Assembly (NCBI GenBank): GCA_022571415.1
Contig: JACZXW010000001.1
Coordinates: 31,705-95,704, forward strand
Direction of reading: 5' to 3'
DNA: 64,000 nt
Source of the DNA: Pseudomonadota bacterium
GTDB lineage: Bacteria > Pseudomonadota > Gammaproteobacteria > Pseudomonadales > Azotimanducaceae
In this document: one piece after another, positions 1 through 8,907 of the stretch
Position numbering within the stretch: position 1 is the first letter of the stretch
How the letters are laid out: every line of letters begins with the position of its first letter
The notes under the pieces: generated by a model
Databases searched by the model: none
What the model saw: the letters and a program-made list of their open reading frames with translations, nothing else
What the model was told of the DNA's origin: nothing
Program-made: the position numbers and the translations under genes

Positions 1-1
1 C

Positions 2-1015
2 GGGGAGTTACTGTTCGGCACCATTGATACGTTCCTGTTGTGGAGATTGACCAGAGGTAAATCACACAAGACGGATGCAACCAACGCATCGCGGACTCTG
101 CTGTTTAATATTCATGACCAGGTGTGGGACAAGGAGATTTTGCAGAAGCTGGATATTCCGGAGTGCATTCTTCCCCAGGTACAGGACTGCAGTTCTGATT
201 TTGGATTTACGCATGAATCCTTGTTCGGTGCTGCCATTCCTATCACCGGCATAGCCGGAGACCAGCAAGCAGCGTTAGTGGGTCAGTGCTGTTTTACTGA
301 AGGCATGATAAAGAGCACCTATGGTACGGGTTGTTTCCTGATGATGAATACGGGCGCCACTGCAGTCACCTCCAATCATAAGTTATTGACGACGGTGGGA
401 TATCGCATTGATGGCAAGGTCACTTTTGCCTTGGAGGGAAGCATCTTCATGGCCGGGGCGGCAGTGCAGTGGCTGCGAGATGGAATTAAACTCATCAGTA
501 ATGCGGCAGAAACAGAAAATATTGCCGCTGCCAATCCTGATGCCCATGGTGTGTACCTCGTACCGGCATTCACCGGATTAGGTGCGCCCTATTGGGATGC
601 CAATGCCCGGGGCGCGATTCTTGGCCTGACCAGGAACAGTGGCGTTGAAGATATCGTCACGGCTACTTTGCAATCTGTCTGTTTTCAAACCAGGGACCTG
701 TTGGTTGCTATGGCCAACGATGGTATCGCACCGGGGCTGATTCGCGTGGACGGAGGCATGGTGGTCAATGATTGGCTCATGCAGTGTTTATCGGATATAT
801 CACAGATGGAGGTGGACCGACCACAGGTGACTGAGACCACGGCACTTGGTGTGGCGTATTTGGCGGGATTACAAGTCGGCCTGTTTAAATCTCTGGATGA
901 ATTATCCAGGCAATGGCAACGGGAACGACATTTTGAGCCACAGATGGATGAGGAGACGAGTTCGAAACTCTATTCCGGCTGGTTGGACGCGGTGAGACGG
1001 GTACGAAGCTTTTGA
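2..1015 (+). CDS. glpK: Glycerol kinase, C-terminal two thirds (cut by window edge)
   Basis: ATP-dependent phosphorylation of glycerol to glycerol-3-phosphate in the cytoplasm. The frame is open from base 2 and starts with [17 protein letters not shown], then [10 protein letters not shown], the conserved mid-region of GlpK; the start lies outside the window. Further FGGY-kinase signatures are [24 protein letters not shown], the GLGAPYWD block and [12 protein letters not shown]. The TTG at 38 is internal and not a start. The C-terminus is of normal length. It stands alone here: the next gene is a signalling protein on the same strand 74 bp away, and no glpF, glpD or glpR is visible. Confidence 0.95.
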   Translation, partial: GELLFGTIDTFLLWRLTRGKSHKTDATNASRTLLFNIHDQVWDKEILQKLDIPECILPQVQDCSSDFGFTHESLFGAAIPITGIAGDQQAALVGQCCFTEGMIKSTYGTGCFLMMNTGATAVTSNHKLLTTVGYRIDGKVTFALEGSIFMAGAAVQWLRDGIKLISNAAETENIAAANPDAHGVYLVPAFTGLGAPYWDANARGAILGLTRNSGVEDIVTATLQSVCFQTRDLLVAMANDGIAPGLIRVDGGMVVNDWLMQCLSDISQMEVDRPQVTETTALGVAYLAGLQVGLFKSLDELSRQWQRERHFEPQMDEETSSKLYSGWLDAVRRVRSF

Positions 1016-1089
1016 GGGTCAGTGAAGCCAACTACACATTCCGCGCAGTCTGTTATCATTAATTGAATTCCCTTTTTCAGACGAAATTA

Positions 1090-4000
1090 ATGGACAAACG
1101 CAGAAGTCCTAGATATTCCATCAGTTTGAAAGCACTGGTACACCCCACCGTGGGCAGGTCCTGGTTATGTGCAATCCAGGATTATTGTGAAAGCGGCATG
1201 CTGCTGGTGGAGCAGGAAAGTGGCAGAAGTCGCAGGGGTATACCGGGCATTAGCCCTGGTGAACTAGTTGGCATCCACTTCACTGTTCCTCTTGGTGACA
1301 ATGACCAGCATTTCCGGCTTGAAGGAAAGATTGTTCGTGTTATGGATAGCGGGGTCGGCATCAACTTCGTAAATGGAATGGGCGCGGATGCTGTGGCAGC
1401 ACTCGCGGAATTTTCCCAGAAGAAGTCTGTAAAAACAGGGCAGCCTAAACGGAAACAGATACAAAAATCTGAATCTAAAACCAGGGCGCCGTTTGTTGCC
1501 GTAAAAAAAGGTGAAGCAGAGAAAAGTTCAGCAAAAAATCTTTCGCTGGCAAAGAAGTCTGCTTTTTCAACCGGCGGTCTGCAGCCTTCAGACTCCAAAA
1601 AGATTGTTGCGGCGATTCGTAAGGATGTCGCTAAAGTTTTGCCAGAGATGACCAGTGCGATATTTAATTATATGGACGCCGAACTGCTGGAAATGGCGAA
1701 AGATGCCAAGACCAATGCGGAACAAAACGAATACTTCGCAGCCATGTCTAATCTTGAGAAAGCCAAGAAAACAGCCAGTCAGCAGTTTATGAATGATGTG
1801 CTGGATCAGATAGATAATCCGAGAGATCTTAAAACCCTGCTGGACGAGCGTAAAAAGGCGAACGAGGAAAGAAAGCAGGCCTCAGCCGCCAATAGGGTGA
1901 AGTTGTCTCTGGTTAATACGGAAGAATTTGAAGACTGGCTTACGGTGGCGAACATTATTTCCCGTGGTGAACGCGCCCATGAAAAACTGCTTCATGAAAT
2001 ACTGGCCCGCATGGGTATGATGGTGGATTCCTGGGGTCATGCTGAAGCCAACCCCCTTGGTGTTGCGGTGTTCTGTCATGCCTTCGACGACGCCATTCAA
2101 AAAATCAGCCTGCCAAAGGAAATCCGCCAGAAGGTCTATGTTGGTTACGAAGCCAAGGCTCTTCCGCTTTTTCGAAAGTTATATGCGGCGACTACCAAAC
2201 TGTTGGAAGAAACAGGACTTTTCCCCGATCTGGACGATGATTATATTTCAAGTTCGACCACCAAGGTCAAAGAATCGGAAGCGAAGAAAGAAGAGGGTGA
2301 AGAAAAATCTGAGGTCATTGAAGAAGATGACAGCCGCAATGATGATGAAGAGGAATTACTGGATCTTCAGGGGGAGCTACGCGAGGAACTGAAACGCCGT
2401 CGAAGTCAACGTTCCGCGGGACGTCGCAGAGGCAGCCGCGTACGCGAACGACCCCGTCAACGCCCGCGAAAAGCTGATACGGGATCAGCCATCAGTAATC
2501 TTTTTTCAACCGTACGTGATCTTCTTGGTCGCGATGACGATCAGTATGCAGATGATGATTTTGAAGATGGAGACTTTGTTGAATTGGAAGAGATGCAGGG
2601 GCTTTTACAAACCCTGCAACACGAAGTTCGCGGAAGCCCAGGTCAAAGGATACCGATAAGTCAGAGAGTCATTGAAAAAGCCGTCGTAGATGGCAGGCAA
2701 AGACGTCTTGTGCCAGAGGCATTGGAACGGCTGGATGTGGTCGAAGATCTGGTGGGCAGTATAGAAGAGGACCCTATATTGTCACGTACCGCGAAGAACT
2801 GGATTAGCCAGCTGGAACTGACGCTCGGCAAGGTGGCTACTCAGCGGCAGGACTTTTTGAGCGAAGATAATCCGCACACATCGCTGGAAGTCATCAATCA
2901 ACTTGCCAATCTGGGAGGGTCCGAGTCGGCTGCGGTGCAGCGAAAAATCGAAGGGATAGTCAGCGATATCAACCAGAATTACGATTCTGATCCTACGGTT
3001 TTCGACACCGCGCTGGAGCAGTTAAAGCCGCTGATGGACCGCCAATCCCGGGCATTTACCGGTAATGTACAAAGGACGGTAAAGGCCAGTGAGGGGCGAC
3101 AAACATTAATCAACGCACAACGTGCTGTGGTTGATGAGATGGACCAGCGCCTTTCTGGTCAGACGGTCCCTGAAGTACTGATGAAGCTGTTGATGCCGGG
3201 CTGGCGGAATTTGCTGGTCAATACACATCTGCGTCAGGGTCCGGATAGTACAGATTGGAAAAATCATGTGCGTGTTTTCGATCAGTTGATGGCGCAGCTT
3301 GATGGAGACGTCGATACTGAAGGACCTGACTATATAGCACCGGAAGAACTCCTGGAACAAATTGAGAGCGGACTTGATTCGATTTCGTTTGAGCCAGGAC
3401 AACGAACTGCTCTTGTGAACAGCTTGAGACAAATGCTGAAGGAAGGCGCGGCAGAGATGCCGATGATTGACATTTCCAAAGATACAGTGGCGCAGGCACT
3501 GGATTTTGTGAATGTAACGGAACAAGAGAGTAAGCAGCGCGAGATTAGGGATGAGAAGGAAAAAGATCCCGCCTGGTTACGGTTCTATAATCGAGTACAA
3601 CGATTGCATGTGGGAGAATGGATTGAATTTGTGCAGGAGGGTCCCGAACCTCAAATCGCCATCGTCGCCTGGGTCAGTGAAGACAATTCAAAGATGGTCT
3701 TTGTCAATCGACGGGGAGTCAAGACTCATGAGCTGACGATAGAAGAGTTAGCTACCATGCTGACAGAAGGGGTAGCCAAGATTCTTGAAGAATCGGATAT
3801 ACCGCTGACAGACAGGGCGTCCCATCGCATGTTGCAAAACATGCACAACCAGTTAACCCATCAGGCTACCCACGATGAACTGACGGGGCTGATTAACAGG
3901 AAAGAATTTGAACGTGAACTCTCCAGGGTTCTCGGTCTGGCAAAGCGAAACAACACTAATCATGTGGTTGCGTTTCTAGACCTTGACCAATTCAAGATCA

Positions 4001-5142
4001 TCAATAATACAGGAGGGCATGACGCCGGTGACAAGCTCCTGGTGGAATTAAGCCAGGAGCTCATAAATACGAATTCGGATACTGTTATCTTGTCCCGGCT
4101 CGGTGGTGACGAGTTCGGTGTTTTGTTGGAAGACTGTAGTGAAGAAGAGGGCATGGATATCATAAAAAAAATCTGCGCCACTATAAAAGCATTTCGATTT
4201 GACTGGGAAAAGGAAGTGTTTTCATTGACCACCAGTTGTGGAGTCGTCAATCTGGATTCAGAAACGGATAGTATAACCAGTATATTGAGGGGCGCAGACT
4301 CCGCGTGTTACGTAGCGAAAGAAGCTGGACGTGATCGAATACAGGTCTATCAAAGCGATGATTCCGAGATGGCGCATCGCAAGGGGATCATGAAATTTGT
4401 CTCGCAAATCGATAAATCTCTTGAAGAAAATCGTTTTGTTCTTAATTGCCAGAAAATTTTACCTATCGATGAAGATAGCGGCGAACTAGAGCACTATGAG
4501 ATTCTGCTGACGGTATTGGATGAAAACGACAAACCGTTGCCTCCCCAGGACTTTATCATCGCTGCGGAAACCTATAACCGCATGGGGGCAATTGATCGCT
4601 GGGTCATCAAGAATTCGTTCGAGTTTATCGCCACCAACATATTACGATTGGATCATCTGGGCACTTTCTCCATCAATATTTCAGGTAATTCGCTGACGGA
4701 AGATGATTTCATGGAGTTTGTGCTCGAACAGTTTAATCAGACTCGTTTACCTACGTCGAAGGTCTGTTTTGAAATTACAGAAACGTCCGCCATAGGGAAT
4801 CTTGACGAGGCTATTGAATTTATTGAGAAAATGAAAGTGATTGGCGTCAAGTTTTCGTTGGACGATTTCGGTACTGGTTTGTCTTCCTACTCATACCTGA
4901 GGAGTCTGCCTGTAGACTATCTGAAGATTGATGGCATCTTTGTGAAAGACATCAAGACGAGCCCGAGTGATTACGCGGTGGTGAAATCCATTAACGAAAT
5001 TGGTCACTTTATGGGTAAAAAAACAATTGCGGAGTTCGTCGAGAATGACGAAATACTCGAAATCCTTCGCGAGATTGGCGTGGATTTCGCCCAGGGCTAC
5101 GGTATCGGGCCGAAGATGCCTATAACGGAATTGCTGGACTGA
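1090..5142 (+). CDS. PilZ-DUF1631-GGDEF-EAL cyclic-di-GMP signalling protein (1350 aa)
   Basis: Probable c-di-GMP receptor/turnover protein. The ATG at 1090 is preferred over the in-frame TTG at 1063 because it puts the PilZ RxxxR motif (RRSPR) at residues 4-8. The second PilZ motif reads DYCESG, with Cys in place of the usual Ser. Residues about 170-900 are DUF1631-like with acidic and Arg-rich stretches (around 390-470). A GGDEF domain follows (HDELTG near 927; LGGDEFG near 1004, intact). The inhibitory RxxD slot before it reads SDTV, so product inhibition is not expected. The EAL domain (about 1130 to the end) has EILLT for ExLxR, lacking the Arg, but keeps EITE, DDFGTG, LKID and the final QGYGIG. 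Dual cyclase/phosphodiesterase activity is possible; direction cannot be told. No membrane segment seen. Confidence 0.88.
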   Translation: MDKRRSPRYSISLKALVHPTVGRSWLCAIQDYCESGMLLVEQESGRSRRGIPGISPGELVGIHFTVPLGDNDQHFRLEGKIVRVMDSGVGINFVNGMGADAVAALAEFSQKKSVKTGQPKRKQIQKSESKTRAPFVAVKKGEAEKSSAKNLSLAKKSAFSTGGLQPSDSKKIVAAIRKDVAKVLPEMTSAIFNYMDAELLEMAKDAKTNAEQNEYFAAMSNLEKAKKTASQQFMNDVLDQIDNPRDLKTLLDERKKANEERKQASAANRVKLSLVNTEEFEDWLTVANIISRGERAHEKLLHEILARMGMMVDSWGHAEANPLGVAVFCHAFDDAIQKISLPKEIRQKVYVGYEAKALPLFRKLYAATTKLLEETGLFPDLDDDYISSSTTKVKESEAKKEEGEEKSEVIEEDDSRNDDEEELLDLQGELREELKRRRSQRSAGRRRGSRVRERPRQRPRKADTGSAISNLFSTVRDLLGRDDDQYADDDFEDGDFVELEEMQGLLQTLQHEVRGSPGQRIPISQRVIEKAVVDGRQRRLVPEALERLDVVEDLVGSIEEDPILSRTAKNWISQLELTLGKVATQRQDFLSEDNPHTSLEVINQLANLGGSESAAVQRKIEGIVSDINQNYDSDPTVFDTALEQLKPLMDRQSRAFTGNVQRTVKASEGRQTLINAQRAVVDEMDQRLSGQTVPEVLMKLLMPGWRNLLVNTHLRQGPDSTDWKNHVRVFDQLMAQLDGDVDTEGPDYIAPEELLEQIESGLDSISFEPGQRTALVNSLRQMLKEGAAEMPMIDISKDTVAQALDFVNVTEQESKQREIRDEKEKDPAWLRFYNRVQRLHVGEWIEFVQEGPEPQIAIVAWVSEDNSKMVFVNRRGVKTHELTIEELATMLTEGVAKILEESDIPLTDRASHRMLQNMHNQLTHQATHDELTGLINRKEFERELSRVLGLAKRNNTNHVVAFLDLDQFKIINNTGGHDAGDKLLVELSQELINTNSDTVILSRLGGDEFGVLLEDCSEEEGMDIIKKICATIKAFRFDWEKEVFSLTTSCGVVNLDSETDSITSILRGADSACYVAKEAGRDRIQVYQSDDSEMAHRKGIMKFVSQIDKSLEENRFVLNCQKILPIDEDSGELEHYEILLTVLDENDKPLPPQDFIIAAETYNRMGAIDRWVIKNSFEFIATNILRLDHLGTFSINISGNSLTEDDFMEFVLEQFNQTRLPTSKVCFEITETSAIGNLDEAIEFIEKMKVIGVKFSLDDFGTGLSSYSYLRSLPVDYLKIDGIFVKDIKTSPSDYAVVKSINEIGHFMGKKTIAEFVENDEILEILREIGVDFAQGYGIGPKMPITELLD

Positions 5143-5147
5143 TCAAC

Positions 5148-5169
5148 CCTTTCCAGGATTCTGGAAAGG
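5148..5169. terminator. Hairpin between convergent genes
   Basis: Perfect 9-bp inverted repeat (CCTTTCCAG/CTGGAAAGG) with a GATT loop, between the end of the GGDEF-EAL gene and the end of argD on the opposite strand. The position suits a bidirectional terminator. There is no T tract on either side, so the role is inferred. Confidence 0.45.
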
Positions 5170-5175
5170 CGCCAG

Positions 5176-6342
5176 TCAGGCTTCTTCGATTAACGAGCAA
5201 ACAATGTTGCAGATCTGATCTGCTTCTTCGTCCGTAATGATGAGTGGTGGAAGGAGCCTGATTACGTTTTCAGAAGTGACATTGATTAAAAGACCACGAG
5301 CCAGGGCTTTGCCTACCAGCTCGGTGCAATTTTTGTCCAGTTCTATGCCCAGCATCAGGCCCTTGCCTCGGATATCCTTTACGTTATTGAGTCCGCCCAG
5401 ACGCTTCCTGAAATTTTCCTGCATGCGATCGCCGAGTTCGCGAGCACGGTCAGCGATATTGTTGTTTTTGATCTCATTAACCACGGTGAGACCAACAGAA
5501 CAGGCAAGCGGATTACCACCAAAGGTAGAACCGTGATTTCCTGGTTTGAATATTTCCGCAGCTTCTCCTCTGGCAAGGCAAACTCCAATTGGAAAACCGT
5601 TGCCCAGTCCTTTTGCGGTGGTCACCAGGTCCGGCAGGATGCCTGATTGCTGGTAGCAGAAGTAGGTCCCGGTTCTGGCGTTTCCTGATTGAACTTCATC
5701 GAGAATCAGGAGCCAGTTGTGATCGTCGCATATTGCGCGCAGGTCTTTTAAGTAGTTGTCATCTGGTACCCGAATCCCGGCTTCGCCCTGTATTGGTTCG
5801 ACCATCACGGCAACAATATTGTTGCTGTGGGCTGCGATCTGCCTGACTGCCTCTACATCGTCAAACGGCACGCGCACAAAGCCGTTGACCAGTGGTTCAA
5901 ATCCGGCGTGTACTTTGCGGCTACCGGTCGCGGTTAAGGTGGCAAGGGTTCGTCCATGGAATGAGGCTTCAGTCACGATAATCGTTGGTTCTTCAACGCC
6001 ACGGTGCTTGCCGAACAAACGGGCTATTTTGATGGCGCATTCGTTTGCTTCAGCACCCGAGTTGCCAAAGAACATATTGTCCATGCCCGAAATTTCGGCT
6101 AGTGCTGCGGCCAGTTTTTCCTGTGCCGGTATGCGATACAAATTGGAGGTATGGAGCAGATGCGTACTCTGATCCGTCAGGGTTTTTGCCACAACAGGAT
6201 TTGCATGGCCCAGGGCGACAACACCCAGACCGGACAAAGCATCCAGGTATCGATTGCCCTGCTCGTCGACTAGCCATGCGCCTTCCCCCCTCACAAAAGC
6301 GATATCTTGTCTGCCATAGGTCTGCATTAATGGATCTTTCAT
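5176..6342 (-). CDS. argD: Acetylornithine/succinyldiaminopimelate aminotransferase family
   Basis: PLP-dependent class III aminotransferase, most likely converting N-acetylglutamate semialdehyde to N-acetylornithine in arginine synthesis (it may also serve lysine synthesis). The 388-residue length is normal. Seen: GNSGAEANECAIK (residues 93-105), SFHGRTLATL, the cofactor Asp in LDEVQSG (D215) and the Schiff-base lysine in TTAKGLGNG (K244), plus STFGGNPLACS near the end. ATG start at 6342. The gene diverges from the hydantoinase gene with a 91-bp shared upstream region. argG lies about 6 kb away, so arginine genes are not clustered. Related omega-aminotransferases cannot be fully excluded. 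Confidence 0.85.
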   Translation of the reverse strand: MKDPLMQTYGRQDIAFVRGEGAWLVDEQGNRYLDALSGLGVVALGHANPVVAKTLTDQSTHLLHTSNLYRIPAQEKLAAALAEISGMDNMFFGNSGAEANECAIKIARLFGKHRGVEEPTIIVTEASFHGRTLATLTATGSRKVHAGFEPLVNGFVRVPFDDVEAVRQIAAHSNNIVAVMVEPIQGEAGIRVPDDNYLKDLRAICDDHNWLLILDEVQSGNARTGTYFCYQQSGILPDLVTTAKGLGNGFPIGVCLARGEAAEIFKPGNHGSTFGGNPLACSVGLTVVNEIKNNNIADRARELGDRMQENFRKRLGGLNNVKDIRGKGLMLGIELDKNCTELVGKALARGLLINVTSENVIRLLPPLIITDEEADQICNIVCSLIEEA

Positions 6343-6433
6343 TTATCTGCCCGGAGGAAAAAGGGAGCGATGATAAACCAGTTTGGTTAAACTCCCAAAT
6401 CGATTCGTGTGACGTTTTTGTCAGGGCATTTTT

Positions 6434-7972
6434 ATGTCTCCAATAGAACTTGCTATTCTTGTTAGCCGTGTTGAATCCATCTGCCGTGAGATGGGTGTTG
6501 TCTTACGCCAGGCAGCATTTTCCCCCAATATCAAAGACCGCCTGGACTTTTCCTGTGCCTTGTTCGATACCTCTGGCGAACTGTTTTCCCAGGCCGCCCA
6601 TATACCGGTCCATCTGGGAAGTATGGCGTATGCCATGCGGGATATTGTGACAGGTGTGGATTGGCAAGACGGCGATATACTAGCCTTGAACGATCCGTTT
6701 CTTGGCGGCACACACCTGCCCGATGTCACCCTGGTTTCCCCGCTTTTCATCGACGGCGAGTTGCTTGGATTCGTGGCTAATCGTGCCCATCATGCGAATA
6801 TTGGTGCCAGCAGTCCTGGCTCCATGCCGATCTCCACGACCTTGGAAGAAGAAGGATTGATTATTCCGCCCACCTTGTTGGTGAAGGCGGGTCAGGTGGT
6901 GGTGGAAGAAATGGAGAAACTGGGGGGCCTGAAGGGAGCAGATGTGAGCGGAGATTTTGCCGCTCAGATGAGTGCCAACAGGGTTGGCGTTGATCGCCTG
7001 TCAAAACTGGTGAATAAAATGGGGGTCGGCAGGTTTTTGGATGGAATCGATGAAATCAACGCCTATGGCGAGCGATTGGCGAAAGCAGCACTCAAATCTA
7101 TTCCCAAGGGTCGATACAGGTTTTCCGACCTGATGGATGACGATGGCTGCGGCACCGAAAACGTCGAAATCCGTGTGACCATTGATATTGAAGACAATAG
7201 AATTAAAGTCGATTTCGACGGAACTTCGACACAGGTAAAAGGCAATATTAACTGCCCTCTGTCCGTTGCCGCAGCAGCGGTGTTTTATTGCTTCAGGTGT
7301 TTGCTCCCGGAAAATACTCCGGCATGTGCCGGAGTGTTCAGATTTATCGACCTTCGTGCCCCGGTTGGATCGCTGGTCAATGCGACAAGACCAGCTGCTA
7401 CCGCTGCGGGAAATGTTGAAACTTCCATGCGTATCGTTGACGTTGTACTGGGTGCATTGGCAATTGCGATTCCCCGGGTTATTCCCGCCGCCAGTCAGGG
7501 TACGATGAACAATGTCGCGATGGGGAGCCACGAGTCCAGCCAGCCCTGGGATTATTATGAAACTATTGCTGGAGGCAGTGGCGCCAGTTACAGGACTGCC
7601 GGTGCCTCGGCTGTGCAATCCCACATGACCAACACTTTGAACACACCGATTGAAAGTCTCGAGATGCATTACCCGCTTCGCATTCGCAGCTACAGCATCC
7701 GCCGCGGATCAGGTGGTAAGGGGCGTTTTCAGGGGGGCGATGGACTAGTTCGTGAGTTTGAATTTCTTGAACCGGCTGAAGTTACCCTGATCACGGAGCG
7801 CCGAAGACACGCACCCTGGGGGCTTGAGGGAGGTGATCCAGGTAAAACCGGAAGAAACTCACTGGATGGCGAGACCCTGCCTGCCAAATGCCACATCAAT
7901 GTTGAGAGGGGCCAGGTTCTCAGGGTGGAAACACCCGGCGGCGGTGGATTTGGTTATTTGGGGTCGGAGTAA
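6434..7972 (+). CDS. Hydantoinase B / 5-oxoprolinase beta-type subunit (orphan)
   Basis: Member of the HyuB/OplB family, the partner subunit of ATP-dependent N-methylhydantoinase or 5-oxoprolinase, which open five-membered cyclic imides. Family signs: NDPFLGGTHLPDVTLVSPLF, NRAHHANIGASSPGSMP, and the C-terminal RRGSGGKGRFQGGDGLVREFE. At 512 residues it is a complete B subunit, but no HyuA-type subunit is adjacent (argD is upstream on the other strand). The normal Gly-rich end GGGGFGY is followed by LGSE and a stop that come from the repeat element starting at 7957. Substrate unknown; the A subunit would have to be encoded elsewhere. Confidence 0.85.
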   Translation: MSPIELAILVSRVESICREMGVVLRQAAFSPNIKDRLDFSCALFDTSGELFSQAAHIPVHLGSMAYAMRDIVTGVDWQDGDILALNDPFLGGTHLPDVTLVSPLFIDGELLGFVANRAHHANIGASSPGSMPISTTLEEEGLIIPPTLLVKAGQVVVEEMEKLGGLKGADVSGDFAAQMSANRVGVDRLSKLVNKMGVGRFLDGIDEINAYGERLAKAALKSIPKGRYRFSDLMDDDGCGTENVEIRVTIDIEDNRIKVDFDGTSTQVKGNINCPLSVAAAAVFYCFRCLLPENTPACAGVFRFIDLRAPVGSLVNATRPAATAAGNVETSMRIVDVVLGALAIAIPRVIPAASQGTMNNVAMGSHESSQPWDYYETIAGGSGASYRTAGASAVQSHMTNTLNTPIESLEMHYPLRIRSYSIRRGSGGKGRFQGGDGLVREFEFLEPAEVTLITERRRHAPWGLEGGDPGKTGRNSLDGETLPAKCHINVERGQVLRVETPGGGGFGYLGSE

Positions 7973-8067
7973 AAACTCAACGTTTTCAACGGAAGATTAC
8001 AAAAATTAGGAAGAGTTTTTACTCCGACCCCATATTTACGACCCCAAATTTACTCCGACCCCAAATT
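7957..8067. repeat. R element copy 1 (GGGGTCGGAGTAA palindrome)
   Basis: An arm at 7957-7978 (GGGGTCGGAGTAAAAACTC) is followed 34 bp later by its inverted copy at 8013-8031, then by two more partial inverted copies (8040-8067, GACCCC AAATT type). The first arm overlaps the end of the hydantoinase gene and provides its last four codons and TAA. Other copies are at 10233, 22368 and 56132. The form resembles REP palindromes mobilised by REP-associated tyrosine transposases, but no such transposase is in the window. It may also terminate transcription. Confidence 0.85.
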
Positions 8068-8118
8068 AGCGTTAAAATTGTCGTTTCAACCTTCGAGTCA
8101 GCTACAGGTAACAGTCAA

Positions 8119-8448
8119 ATGGACATCATGGAAACCATCAAAGCGCAGATTGAGAGCAACCCGATTCTCATTTATATGAAAGGTTCCCCAGAGCAGCCAC
8201 AGTGCGGATTTTCGGCTCAGTCGACCCAGATACTGATGGCCTGTGGTGAAAAATTTTCCTATATCGATATACTGACGAATCCCGATATTCGTGAGCATCT
8301 GCCACGATACTCTGACTGGCCCACGTTTCCGCAGTTGTTTATCGACGGTGAGCTTGTGGGAGGCTGTGACATCATCACAGAGATGTACGAGAGTGGCGAA
8401 TTGGCTCCGATGATCAAGGATGTCGCTGAAAAAGTGGCAAATGAATAG
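8119..8448 (+). CDS. grxD: Monothiol glutaredoxin, Grx4 type
   Basis: Cytoplasmic CGFS-type monothiol glutaredoxin that binds a glutathione-ligated [2Fe-2S] cluster and delivers Fe-S clusters or senses iron. The active site CGFS is at residues 29-32; the glutathione-binding features WPTFPQLFIDGELVGGCDI are intact. Length 109 residues is normal. It begins just after a repeat element and is 24 bp ahead of rubrerythrin, so it probably heads a small iron/oxidative-stress operon. In Pseudomonas, grxD is near bacterioferritin and rnt, which agrees with rnt lying two genes downstream here. Confidence 0.95.
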   Translation: MDIMETIKAQIESNPILIYMKGSPEQPQCGFSAQSTQILMACGEKFSYIDILTNPDIREHLPRYSDWPTFPQLFIDGELVGGCDIITEMYESGELAPMIKDVAEKVANE

Positions 8449-8472
8449 CGAATTAGATATAGAGGTACAAAA

Positions 8473-8892
8473 ATGTATCTGGAAGGTAGCAAGACTGAAC
8501 AAAATCTCAAGGATGCTTTCGCGGGTGAATCCCAGGCGAATCGGCGCTATCTCTATTTCGCCGCTAAAGCCGATGTCGAGGGCTATAACGATGTATCTAC
8601 CGTGTTTCGATCAACCGCGGAAGGTGAAACGTGTCACGCACATGGCCATCTGGAATATCTTGAGGCGACGGGTGACCCCGCAACCGGATTGCCCATTGGC
8701 CCCACATCCGACAACCTGAAAGCAGCCATTGCCGGTGAAACCCATGAATACACTGACATGTATCCAGGTATGGCCAAGGCCGCGCGTGATGAGGGTTTTG
8801 GGGAAATAGCGGACTGGATGGAGACACTTGCCAAAGCGGAACGGTCCCATGCCAACCGTTTCCAGAAAGCACTGGACGGACTTGACGATTAA
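8473..8892 (+). CDS. Rubrerythrin-like diiron protein without rubredoxin domain
   Basis: Ferritin-like four-helix diiron protein, probably a peroxide-reducing rubrerythrin. Likely iron ligands: E19 (AGES), E52 and H55 (GETCH), E89 and E92 (AGETHEY), E123 and H126 (AERSH). The 139-residue protein ends after the diiron bundle and has no C-terminal rubredoxin CxxC domain, as in the short rubrerythrins of aerobic proteobacteria. An electron donor must therefore be separate; the Fe-S protein starting 15 bp downstream is the obvious candidate. Clear operon spacing with both neighbours. Confidence 0.92.
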   Translation: MYLEGSKTEQNLKDAFAGESQANRRYLYFAAKADVEGYNDVSTVFRSTAEGETCHAHGHLEYLEATGDPATGLPIGPTSDNLKAAIAGETHEYTDMYPGMAKAARDEGFGEIADWMETLAKAERSHANRFQKALDGLDD

Positions 8893-8907
8893 CCTGTTGC
8901 AGCGACC

